Source of the DNA: Paenibacillus terricola
GTDB lineage: Bacteria; Bacillota; Bacilli; Paenibacillales; Paenibacillaceae
DNA: 64,000 nucleotides
NCBI RefSeq assembly: GCF_014779765.1
Contig: NZ_JACXZA010000005.1
Coordinates: 610,470-674,469, forward strand
Direction: 5' to 3'
Shown: positions 49,002 to 56,381 of the stretch, in pieces
Layout of the letters: every line of letters starts with the position of its first letter
Numbering within the stretch: position 1 is the first letter of the stretch
The notes under the pieces: model-generated
Databases searched by the model: none
What the model was told of the DNA's origin: nothing
The model's input: only the letters and a program-made list of their open reading frames with translations
Program-made: the position numbers and the translations under genes

Positions 49002-49027
49002 AGCCACATCCTCATGCGGATGTGGCT
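49002..49027 (-). terminator. Proximal terminator after ydjO
   Basis: AGCCACATCC / GGATGTGGCT with a six-base loop, followed by TTGTC on the minus strand. It is tandem with the hairpin at 48946-48973. Confidence 0.8.
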
Positions 49028-49065
49028 CTTCATGATGCAGGCAAAGAAACATACCGTCCAATGGC

Positions 49066-49305
49066 CTAGCTTTTATTAACGATCTGCTTACCCTTAAAGT
49101 TGGACTTCTGAATCTCTCTTGTGTTAACGAGTACAGGAAGCTCTCTCATCCCACTAACCATCGGCGTGTGACAGAAATGACAAGTCGGCGCCTCTTCAAA
49201 TGAAAAATTATCTCTCATCCATCCGTTACACCCATCCTGTGCGCAGTACCAGACTGCCGTCATCTCAAGGGGGACTTCCGCTTCCTTTTTCTTTGAATAG
49301 TACAC
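49066..49305 (-). CDS. ydjO: YdjO-like cold-inducible zinc-ribbon protein
   Basis: A 79-residue protein with two CxxC-like pairs, TAVWYCAQDGCNGWMRDNFS and APTCHFCHTPMVSG, the pattern of B. subtilis YdjO. I start it at GTG 49305 because it lies beside GGAGG and the resulting YYSKKKEAEVPLEMTAVW matches the family N-terminus; a TTG at 49338 would add 11 residues that are translated ribosome-site sequence. It lies just downstream of a cold-shock protein gene, consistent with a shared cold or growth-related role. Confidence 0.85.
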   Translation of the reverse strand: MYYSKKKEAEVPLEMTAVWYCAQDGCNGWMRDNFSFEEAPTCHFCHTPMVSGMRELPVLVNTREIQKSNFKGKQIVNKS

Positions 49306-49344
49306 TGCCTCCTGACCTCCTCCCAATTGCTTAACCAATTATTC

Positions 49345-49386
49345 AAAAAAGAACAATGCCCCAAACATGATGTTCGAGGCATTGTT
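49345..49386 (-). terminator. Rho-independent terminator after the cold-shock gene
   Basis: AACAATGCC / GGCATTGTT (49352-49386) with an inner AACAT/ATGTT stem, followed by TTCTTTTTT on the minus strand. Confidence 0.9.
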
Positions 49387-49406
49387 ACTTACGACTTACA
49401 AGGATA

Positions 49407-49607
49407 CTACAGTTTTACAACATTCTCAGCTTGCGGTCCGCGGTTGCCTTGAACAACATTGAACTCTACGCGTTGACCTTCGTCGAGCGATTTGTAGCCA
49501 TCACCAACGATTGCGCTGAAATGTACGAATACGTCGTTACCACCTTCAACCTCGATAAAGCCGAAGCCTTTCTCTGCGTTGAACCATTTCACTGTACCAG
49601 TTTGCAT
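49407..49607 (-). CDS. Cold-shock protein (CspA/CspB family)
   Basis: A 66-residue single cold-shock domain: [20 protein letters not shown] carries RNP1 (KGFGFIEV) and DVFVHFSAI carries RNP2. The length and sequence are typical of Bacillales CspB/CspD RNA chaperones. A strong AAGGAGG ribosome site precedes the ATG. The promoter lies about 65 bases upstream, giving a long 5-prime leader as usual for csp genes. Confidence 0.97.
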   Translation of the reverse strand: MQTGTVKWFNAEKGFGFIEVEGGNDVFVHFSAIVGDGYKSLDEGQRVEFNVVQGNRGPQAENVVKL

Positions 49608-49668
49608 GTAGGAGCACCTCCTTCTTGTTTAAATATGTGCTTTTATTTCTTGAAAAATAAATTCACAT

Positions 49669-49696
49669 ATTGTACAAGCTTATTGTATTAAAACAA
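49669..49696 (-). promoter_or_regulatory. Candidate promoter of the cold-shock gene
   Basis: Minus strand: TTGTTT (49691-49696), 16 bases, TACAAT (49669-49674). It predicts an AT-rich leader of about 55 bases. Confidence 0.55.
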
Positions 49697-49773
49697 TAAC
49701 CTTCTACAACGTGTGAATTAAAGGTCAGCATTCCAATCAACCCATTATAACTCACTTTTCTCATAATTGCAAT

Positions 49774-49801
49774 ATCCCTAGCCATAAAACAAACTAGGGA
49801 T
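49774..49801 (-). terminator. Possible terminator after the ABC permease gene
   Basis: ATCCCTAG / CTAGGGAT (49774-49781, 49794-49801) forms a clean stem, but the minus-strand tail (ATTGCAATT) is not T-rich. Confidence 0.45.
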
Positions 49802-49844
49802 TTGCTGGGCCTGTTCGCAAGCCTGTTAAGCAGCATTCTATTCG

Positions 49845-52193
49845 CTACTCCGTAATCAATCCATGCGGTGTAATATGCTTCATTCGGTAAGCTGCGGTCA
49901 TCGATACGGCATATGCCAGCAGTACCAATCCAGCACACAATCCTGCAATAACAGGTGGCTTAATAACAAACTGTACATTATGAATGCCTGCGCCAGTGAG
50001 CAGCACCGTCAGAATGCTATTCGTCAACAGCGCGCCAAGCAGTCCGCCGATAATTACACCCGCAAGCATGATCGGAATGTAGCTGAATGCCAGCTGATTC
50101 ATCAACTGTGGCGTCGTATAACCCGTCGCCTTCATAATGCCGAAATCACGTCTGCGCTTGAGCAGCGTCGTACGTACGACCATGAACAGAATCAGCACGA
50201 CGACAATAATCGTAATGACCAGCACAATCGCCATGATTGCAGCTACGGCAGACGAATAGATGGAGCTCTGGCTGTCGATCGTCGCATCGATGTCCGTCAC
50301 CTCAGTAATCATATCGCCATATTGCGCCTTCACTTCATTCATAAACTGCGTATTCGTTACCCCGTCCAAATAAACCTGAATGAGCTGCCCCGTATAACTT
50401 GGAATTAGATGCTGTGCGCCTGATAGCGTCAGGTACGCCGCTTGCCCCATGTTGCTGATCGATTGACTTAGCCCCGTCACTAAATAGGTGTAAGTTGCGC
50501 CGCCCGTTTCTACCGTAACGGTATCCCCGACGCTTTTGTTGATGAGCTTCGACACTGCCCAAGAAATTGCAATTTCATTATCGAATTTCGGGAATCGGCC
50601 ATCGTAAACCATCTGATTGTTGAGCTTGCTATAGTCATCCGATACGCTGGTCAGAATGCTTTGCCCGTCCACCGTCGTCGTTATGTTGTCAAGTATGACC
50701 GACTTCTTCACACCTGCCATCCGATCAATCGCGGCCTTAAGCTCCCCGCTGTTCGCCTCGGAGCTTGATTGAATTGCAACGTTTGACGTTTCTGCGCCGA
50801 CGAGATGAATGAATGCAGTCTTATCTCTTGCGATGTTATCATACAGCGCAATCGAGAATACGGATGCGAAAGTAACGGCAATCATAATAGCAGTGATCAT
50901 CAGATTCTGTCTGCTGTTGATCATGATCGATTTGCAGGCATGCAGCAGCTGCAATCCGCCTCTCGCTTTCTCCAGGGAGAAATAATTGCGCTTGAAGTTA
51001 TGCGTCTTCACGCCGCCGCGAAGCGCCATAACAGGATGCAGCTTGCGGATACGCATCGACGTGAATAAAGCGACGAGCGTAACGGACCCAACGACGAGCA
51101 GCATACTCACCAGAATAAGAGTTCCTTGTGCCTGCTGCTCCCATATAAGCCCCGTTAGTGTAGCCAAGATACCTCCAAACACTGGGAACAGCGCATAGGA
51201 TAAGGCTACACCTATCGCACCTGCTATGAACGAAATGAGCGAGAACTGTCCTACATGCGAGGATGTAATTTGCCGACTGGTATAGCCAAGCGCCTTCAAC
51301 ACCCCGATATTCACGACACTGTCTTTAATGATATTAGATACTCGGAACCGAATAACGAGCAGCGCCGCGAGTACAATAACAATGGAGAACGCGACAAGAA
51401 TGGCTGCAATCATGTTGACCGTGAGGCCGCTAACCTGCTTCATCACTTCGATATCGGCCATGTAGTGAAACTTCGCGTTTACGCCCTCCGTGGCAAGCGG
51501 ATAGACCTTATGATAATCATCGAGAATTCTCGTCGATTGCGACATATCTTGCATGGTTGCCGATATCAGAATGCCGCTCGCATCCTCGCCCAGCTCAGCG
51601 GCCAGCTTCTGGTAGGCAGCGTCCGACAGGAACATTTTGATAAGACCCATATTGTTCGTAGCAAGCATCGTCGATTCGAAGAATCCTGCCGTTTGATAAC
51701 GGTACGACTTATTCTGGAACGCAATCGATATTGTATCGCCGAGCCGGTAGCCGCCGCTCTTATAGTAGCTGTATGGCAAGTAGATCGCATCAGCTGCGGG
51801 TACTGTGCCCAGTCGGTCGATCAACTGCAACGGTCCTAAGCTCCGATTCGAATCCGCATTAAGCAGGGAGAGTGCCGTGTTCATATCACTGTCGCCGAAA
51901 CGCATCGTAGCTGAAGGCATAACGATAACAGGCTCAATCTCGGTCGCGGTCACGCCCTTATAGTTTCTGAAGAAATCGCCATTCTCATCCTTGTAATCGG
52001 ACTTCTTCATCATCATAACGACATACGGATCGCTAAGCTCCTCCACCTTATGTTCATAGAAGGAGGACATGCTCGAAATAATCGTAAGACCCACATTCAG
52101 CAGCAAAGATGCTGCCGCGATCAGCAGAATGAGGGAAACGACGGTGCCCTTCCCTTTGCGCAAATTCGCTTTGATCAGATTCATGATGCTCAT
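49845..52193 (-). CDS. ABC transporter permease with two FtsX domains
   Basis: A 782-residue permease. After one N-terminal helix (SLILLIAAASLLLNVGLTII) comes a large extracytoplasmic domain (about 45-255). The first FtsX block follows (AILVAFSIVIVLAALLVIRFR, VGVLKALGYTSRQITSSHVGQF), then a central helix, a second extracytoplasmic domain (about 455-640), and a second FtsX block (VLVITIIVVVLILFMVVR, FGIMKATGYTTPQLMNQLAF). Both carry the Gly-rich coupling motif GxLKALGYT / GIMKATGYT. Proteins of this architecture form MacB/YtrF-like mechanotransducing or antimicrobial-peptide transporters. The start is one base after the ATPase stop. The two-component genes of the same operon suggest envelope-stress control. 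Confidence 0.9.
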   Translation of the reverse strand: MSIMNLIKANLRKGKGTVVSLILLIAAASLLLNVGLTIISSMSSFYEHKVEELSDPYVVMMMKKSDYKDENGDFFRNYKGVTATEIEPVIVMPSATMRFGDSDMNTALSLLNADSNRSLGPLQLIDRLGTVPAADAIYLPYSYYKSGGYRLGDTISIAFQNKSYRYQTAGFFESTMLATNNMGLIKMFLSDAAYQKLAAELGEDASGILISATMQDMSQSTRILDDYHKVYPLATEGVNAKFHYMADIEVMKQVSGLTVNMIAAILVAFSIVIVLAALLVIRFRVSNIIKDSVVNIGVLKALGYTSRQITSSHVGQFSLISFIAGAIGVALSYALFPVFGGILATLTGLIWEQQAQGTLILVSMLLVVGSVTLVALFTSMRIRKLHPVMALRGGVKTHNFKRNYFSLEKARGGLQLLHACKSIMINSRQNLMITAIMIAVTFASVFSIALYDNIARDKTAFIHLVGAETSNVAIQSSSEANSGELKAAIDRMAGVKKSVILDNITTTVDGQSILTSVSDDYSKLNNQMVYDGRFPKFDNEIAISWAVSKLINKSVGDTVTVETGGATYTYLVTGLSQSISNMGQAAYLTLSGAQHLIPSYTGQLIQVYLDGVTNTQFMNEVKAQYGDMITEVTDIDATIDSQSSIYSSAVAAIMAIVLVITIIVVVLILFMVVRTTLLKRRRDFGIMKATGYTTPQLMNQLAFSYIPIMLAGVIIGGLLGALLTNSILTVLLTGAGIHNVQFVIKPPVIAGLCAGLVLLAYAVSMTAAYRMKHITPHGLITE

Positions 52194-52194
52194 C

Positions 52195-52956
52195 TTACCA
52201 CCTCATGTCGGCCAGGAAATCTTGCAGCTGCTCCTGCCGTTCAACGCTGTGGCCTTTCTCGTAAGCACCTAATGACATATCCCCGCGAATGACGCCATCT
52301 CGCAGAAAAAGAATCCGATTGCCGCGCATCGCCGTCTTAATATCATGCGTAACCATGACGATACTCTGCCCGCTCTTATTCATCGCTGTCAGCACATCAA
52401 GCACGCTGTCGCTAGCCGCGGAATTAAGCGCGCCAGTTGGCTCATCGGCGAACAGAATTGCCGGCTTATTAATGAGCGCTCTCACAATGCCTGCCCGCTG
52501 CGCCTCGCCGCCCGACAGCTGGGAAGGGAACTTCCTCCATGCTTCTTCGCCCAGTCCAACTTCAAGCAGCATCTGCTTCGCTCGTGCTGCCGTCTCCTTC
52601 TTGTTGCGGCTAATGAGCAGCCCACTTGCCAACACGTTATCGAGCACGCTCATGTTGTCGAGCAGATGGATTTGCTGGAACACGAAACCACAGTTGTTTC
52701 TGCGGAAGATCGCCAGCTTATCGTTGTTCAGCTTCGAAATTTCATTGTCCCCGAAGTGAATCGTTCCAAGCGTTGGTTTATCCATGCCGCTCAGTGCGTA
52801 GAGCAGCGTCGATTTGCCGGAGCCTGAGCTTCCCATGATGACCGTGAAATCACCTTTCATCAGACTAATGTCTAAGTTCTTCAATACATGCTGCTGGAGT
52901 CCGCCGCTGGAGAACGTTTTGCACAGCTTCTCCGTTCTAAGTAATACATTTTGCAT
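52195..52956 (-). CDS. ABC transporter ATP-binding protein (MacB/LolD/BceA type)
   Basis: A 253-residue ATPase: Walker A GSSGSGKST, Q-loop FVFQQIHLLDNMSVLDN, signature LSGGEAQRAGIVRALINKPAILFADEPTGALN (quoted as LSGGEAQRAGIVRAL and FADEPTGALN) and the H-loop MVTHDIKTAM. The DEPTGALN ending and the MSVLDNVL motif place it in the group of FtsX-permease partners that includes BceA, YxdL and LolD. It precedes the 782-residue permease by one base and follows the histidine kinase by 135 bases. Confidence 0.95.
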   Translation of the reverse strand: MQNVLLRTEKLCKTFSSGGLQQHVLKNLDISLMKGDFTVIMGSSGSGKSTLLYALSGMDKPTLGTIHFGDNEISKLNNDKLAIFRRNNCGFVFQQIHLLDNMSVLDNVLASGLLISRNKKETAARAKQMLLEVGLGEEAWRKFPSQLSGGEAQRAGIVRALINKPAILFADEPTGALNSAASDSVLDVLTAMNKSGQSIVMVTHDIKTAMRGNRILFLRDGVIRGDMSLGAYEKGHSVERQEQLQDFLADMRW

Positions 52957-53091
52957 ACAATCACCCTCATCGATTTAAGATTATCGCTTCTCTTCTGCGT
53001 CGCAACAGGCCGTCATTCATGCTACACCCTTACTATACCGAACCAATTCTTAGTAGAGCTTTGCGCATTTCTTAACGGATTCTTAAATCGG

Positions 53092-54354
53092 TCAGGAAGC
53101 CAGCTTCAATCGAAGGATGACGGTAAAGCCGTCACTGCGGTTGAAGCATTCCGCTTCACCTTGCATGTTCTGCATGAGGTAATTGGAGATGAATAATCCG
53201 AGGCCAGATCCGCTCAATCCCTCCGCATTAGCACCCCGATAAAATTTGTTAAACAACAGCGGCAGCTCATCTGGATCCACTCCATTCCCATAATCCAGAA
53301 TACTGAGTTCCAAGTGGTCATTCCTGATACATGAGCGCACCGTCACATCCGTCTTCGCGTATTTGTACGCGTTGCTGATGACATTATCGATCACCTGCTG
53401 AAGACGAGACGTATCCATAAGCACAAGGCATGGCGGGAGCGGCTCGCAATGAACGCGTTCATCATAATCCGCCTTGGCGAACATCTCCTGCACAATGCTG
53501 CTCGACTGCTCGCTAACCGTTACGTGAAGCTGCGTCATCTCTTCAAGCGTGGCATGGAACATGTCCGTAATAAGCAAATGAATCTGCTCCGCCTTTGCGT
53601 AAATGTTGCCGAGCTGTCGGGTTGTCTTCTCGTCTTGCGCGCTGACAAGCATTAACTCCACGACCGCCTTGATAGAAGCTACCGGTGTCTTAATATCATG
53701 GCTTAAACTCGCGACAAGTTCCTTCTTGCTTCGGTTCGCTTCATATTCGCTTTGCCTTGCAGCGGCAAGCTGCTCGCGCATGAGATCGAAGCTTTCCGTG
53801 AAAGCGCCGAAAGGGTTGTGGCGGCTCATCGGCAGCGGAACATCCAGATTGCCGGTCGCAATCTGGGAGGCGAAGCTCTGCAGTCGCATGAACGGCTTAA
53901 ATACGGTGCGATTCAACCAGATCGCATAACCGCCGCACAATAAAGCGAGCAGAGCGAATGCGATGATGACGCTCAACGCAAGTCGATGCTTAATGTCGTG
54001 AAACGTCTGCTTGTAGTCGTTGAGCACGATGATTTTGCCAAGCTGCTGCCCGTCTTTCGTGATGTCCATGATCGTACCGTTATGTTTAACGGCATTATTA
54101 AAGGTCGTGAACAAACCGGTCGACGTCTCGTAGATAGGCGCGCCGTTATTGTCGAGCACGACGAACGGGAGCGTGACGGCTTGATAATCTTCGGGGGCCA
54201 GGTCCGGCCAGTGGCTCTCCACTGTTTTCACGATTTCATTGACAGCGACGACGTCGACATCGGTGTTGATCGCTATTCGGTTAATGAGGATAAAGAATAG
54301 AAGGCCGGCTGCGCATATAGCTGCGGCGATGACGAGCAGTCCCTTGGACTTCAT
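53092..54354 (-). CDS. Two-component sensor histidine kinase
   Basis: The ATG at 54354 overlaps the regulator stop in an ATGA. Two transmembrane helices (about 4-24 and 125-148) enclose an extracytoplasmic sensor of about 100 residues. Then come HAMP (KPFMRLQSFASQIATGNLDVPL), HisKA with LVASLSHDIKTPVASIKA (phospho-acceptor His), and HATPase (VIDNVISNAYKYA, ILDYGNGVDPDELP, GSGLGLFISNYLM). The extracytoplasmic domain separates it from the intramembrane-sensing kinases of classical Bce systems. It probably reads an envelope signal and controls the adjacent ABC transporter. Confidence 0.95.
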   Translation of the reverse strand: MKSKGLLVIAAAICAAGLLFFILINRIAINTDVDVVAVNEIVKTVESHWPDLAPEDYQAVTLPFVVLDNNGAPIYETSTGLFTTFNNAVKHNGTIMDITKDGQQLGKIIVLNDYKQTFHDIKHRLALSVIIAFALLALLCGGYAIWLNRTVFKPFMRLQSFASQIATGNLDVPLPMSRHNPFGAFTESFDLMREQLAAARQSEYEANRSKKELVASLSHDIKTPVASIKAVVELMLVSAQDEKTTRQLGNIYAKAEQIHLLITDMFHATLEEMTQLHVTVSEQSSSIVQEMFAKADYDERVHCEPLPPCLVLMDTSRLQQVIDNVISNAYKYAKTDVTVRSCIRNDHLELSILDYGNGVDPDELPLLFNKFYRGANAEGLSGSGLGLFISNYLMQNMQGEAECFNRSDGFTVILRLKLAS

Positions 54355-55055
54355 AAGCTGCCGTCCTCCAGGATGTACCCTTTGCCCCACACAGTCTTAA
54401 TGTATTGCGGCTCATTAGGTTTCACTTCAAGCTTCTCTCTGAGATGGCGGATATGTACGTTCAACGTGCCGTCGCCGACGAAGGAGTCTCCCCACACTTG
54501 GCGGAACAACTCTTCCTTCGGAATGATCCGATTCTTGTTGCTGGCCAGATAGGTGAGCAGCTTGAATTCCATTGCCTTGAGCTTGACCTCTACGCCCTGG
54601 ACGCGGACGCGTTCCATCTGTTCGTCGATCGTGACAGGGCCGTAATCGAGCGATGGTGTCACGGTTGTAGTGCTGGCGTTGATGGTTGTGCTGTTGTAGC
54701 GCTTGAGCACGGCCTTCACCTTCGCATGCAGAACGCTGAGCGTGTACGGCTTCTGGATATAATCGTCCCCGCCGATGTTGAGCGCGATGAGAATGTCGTC
54801 ATTACTCGTACGCGCGCTAATAAACAGAATCGGGATCTGCGTCGTTTGTCTAAGCTTTCGACACAGCTCAAATCCCGACGTTGCTCCCAGATTAATATCT
54901 AATAGAATGAGCGACACCTCATGTTGCTGCAGAAACGCAAGGCACGCCTCCGAGCTCGTCACATAAGCCGACTGAACGTCGAACATATTGAAATACTCGC
55001 TTGTCGTCTCCGCCAGCACTTCCTCGTCATCTACAATTAAACAGTCGTATTTCAT
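54351..55055 (-). CDS. OmpR/PhoB-family response regulator
   Basis: A 234-residue regulator: REC domain with DDE at 9-11, phospho-acceptor Asp53 in LILLDINLGATSG, Thr/Ser in ILFISARTSNDD and Lys in DDYIQKPYTLSVL. A winged-helix domain follows (about 130-230: VKLKAMEFKLLTYLASNKNRIIPKEEL, quoted as LKAMEFKLLTYLASNK, and NVHIRHLREKLE, TVWGKGYILE). The ATG at 55055 has AAGGAG. It is the first gene of the RR-HK-ATPase-permease operon. Confidence 0.96.
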   Translation of the reverse strand: MKYDCLIVDDEEVLAETTSEYFNMFDVQSAYVTSSEACLAFLQQHEVSLILLDINLGATSGFELCRKLRQTTQIPILFISARTSNDDILIALNIGGDDYIQKPYTLSVLHAKVKAVLKRYNSTTINASTTTVTPSLDYGPVTIDEQMERVRVQGVEVKLKAMEFKLLTYLASNKNRIIPKEELFRQVWGDSFVGDGTLNVHIRHLREKLEVKPNEPQYIKTVWGKGYILEDGSL

Positions 55056-55138
55056 TGGGATTCTCCTTAGGATAAAGAGTTTGTATGGAATAGGGGATAT
55101 TTTCTAGCAATCATATAAACATATTAGGGGGAATGGGG

Positions 55139-55210
55139 ATGTTGTACAACGCTTTACTTGTTTTAACCCGTCTCATTCTGGGCAGGATTGGCAATCCTTT
55201 TAACGAATAA
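55139..55210 (+). CDS. Possible 23-residue leader or small membrane peptide
   Basis: On the plus strand an ATG at 55139 with AGGGGG seven bases upstream opens a 23-codon frame ending TAA at 55208-55210, encoding MLYNALLVLTRLILGRIGNP-FNE. It is amphipathic and lies 29 bases before the VOC gene. The ribosome site is good, but a chance frame of this length is common, so it is only a candidate. Confidence 0.25.
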   Translation: MLYNALLVLTRLILGRIGNPFNE

Positions 55211-55239
55211 GTACGCAGGTCATATCCTAGGAGGGACTT

Positions 55240-55635
55240 ATGGGCAGAGTTGTGCATTTCGAGATTCATGTCGATGATATGGAGCGTGCGAAGAAGTTTT
55301 ACGGCGAGATTTTTGGATGGACGTTCGAGGATTGGAGCGCATATGCGGGGATGCCGTATTTCGGAGCGACAACGGGAGATGCCGATCAGATGGGGATTAA
55401 CGGGGCATTGATGCAGCGTCGCGGCCCTGCTCCGCAACCCGGTCAGCCGATGAATGGCTTCGCCTGCACTATTGGCGTGGAAGACTATGACTCCACTGAA
55501 GCGAAGATTTTGGAATACGGCGGTCAAATCGCTTTGCCCAAATACGCTCTGCCAGGGATGGCATGGCAGGGGTATTGCATCGATACGGAAGGCAATGTAA
55601 TCGGTATTCATCAGCCGGATCCGAATGCGAAATAA
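55240..55635 (+). CDS. VOC (glyoxalase/bleomycin-resistance/dioxygenase) family protein
   Basis: A 131-residue protein with two beta-alpha-beta-beta-beta modules: VVHFEIHVDDMERAKKFYGEIFGWTFE begins module one (quoted as FEIHVDDMERAKKFYGEIFG). Module two contains FACTIGVEDYDSTEAKILEYGGQIALPKYALPGMAWQ (quoted as GVEDYDSTEAKILEYGG) and ends in CIDTEGNVIGIHQPD. The His/Glu metal-ligand pattern is partly kept. The ATG follows AGGAGGG. This glyoxalase-like subfamily is generic, and its substrate is unknown. Confidence 0.92.
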   Translation: MGRVVHFEIHVDDMERAKKFYGEIFGWTFEDWSAYAGMPYFGATTGDADQMGINGALMQRRGPAPQPGQPMNGFACTIGVEDYDSTEAKILEYGGQIALPKYALPGMAWQGYCIDTEGNVIGIHQPDPNAK

Positions 55636-55719
55636 GTTGATGCTTTAATCGAACCACGCGAGCATCGCTAGCTCTTGTTCAGTTCAGATGCCGCACGGCA
55701 TACGAAGCATCCCTAACAA

Positions 55720-55759
55720 CAAAATGGTTGAGCAGATTTCCTTCTGCTCAACCATTTTG
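55720..55759. terminator. Bidirectional terminator between VOC and coiled-coil genes
   Basis: CAAAATGGTTGAGCAG (55720-55735) pairs perfectly with 55744-55759 around an eight-base loop, serving two convergent genes. Confidence 0.9.
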
Positions 55760-55771
55760 ACTTTCTTAGAC

Positions 55772-56071
55772 TTATTCCGCAGATTGCTTCTGCTTCTGCT
55801 CGGCCAAGCGTGCCTGCTTCTCAGCTAACTGCTTAGCCGAGTGAGCGAGCGTGCCATCGATCTCATCAATGGCTTTCTTAAGCTTAACTTCCCGTGAGAT
55901 TTTGCTGCTCAAATCGTTCATCGATTGACTCAATTTCTGGTCACGCTGAAGCTGTTTGATTTGGGACGACAAATGATCACGTTTCTTCTTATGTTCACGA
56001 ACGAACTTCTGAAGGTCAGCAATCTCTTTCTCTAGTCGAGCGATGATAGAACGGATGAAGCTAATTGCCAT
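55772..56071 (-). CDS. Small coiled-coil protein of unknown function
   Basis: A 99-residue, highly charged helical protein: heptad patterns run through IIARLEKEIADLQKFVREHKK, SSQIKQLQRDQKLSQSM and a C-terminal QLAEKQARLAEQKQKQ. There is no signal peptide. The ATG at 56071 follows AGAGG. It is convergent with the VOC gene, with a shared terminator. I recognise no named family; structural or nucleoid/septum-associated roles are speculation. Confidence 0.75.
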   Translation of the reverse strand: MAISFIRSIIARLEKEIADLQKFVREHKKKRDHLSSQIKQLQRDQKLSQSMNDLSSKISREVKLKKAIDEIDGTLAHSAKQLAEKQARLAEQKQKQSAE

Positions 56072-56314
56072 TCGTGCACCTCTTTATTCCATAGTTCTGC
56101 ATAGACACCATTTTACTATAGTTGGCACGATAAGCAAAAAATGAACCATCGGTCGATGAATGCGCAGCCGAACGACAGTCAGGTGCGAATTCCACGTGAT
56201 ATCATCATCCGTTACGTCGTCTCCGCGCATCTTGGCATTAGCAGCATTCGCGAAAACAGGGAAAACCTCGAGCGAGTCATTCCGATGATCAGCGACTTAC
56301 AGCATAATGCAGCA
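56072..56314. other. Intergenic region, no gene supported
   Basis: It holds the promoter of the coiled-coil gene and a short CATCG/CGATG hairpin. A plus-strand frame crosses into the terminator and has no ribosome site. Confidence 0.4.
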
Positions 56315-56348
56315 ACAAAAAAGCACCTCTTCGCATTGCAAGAGGTGC
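56315..56348 (-). terminator. Rho-independent terminator after the giant 555-bp-repeat gene
   Basis: GCACCTCTT / AAGAGGTGC (56323-56348), followed by TTTTTTGTTGC on the minus strand. Confidence 0.9.
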
Positions 56349-56381
56349 CCTTCGTTTGAAGTGCGCTAAACCATTGTCGGC

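Noticed and set aside
48786..49079. A 97-codon plus-strand frame
   Set aside because: It reads straight through two strong tandem terminators and lacks a ribosome site.
56141..56359. A 72-codon plus-strand frame
   Set aside because: No ribosome site, and its end is formed by the terminator hairpin of the neighbouring gene.
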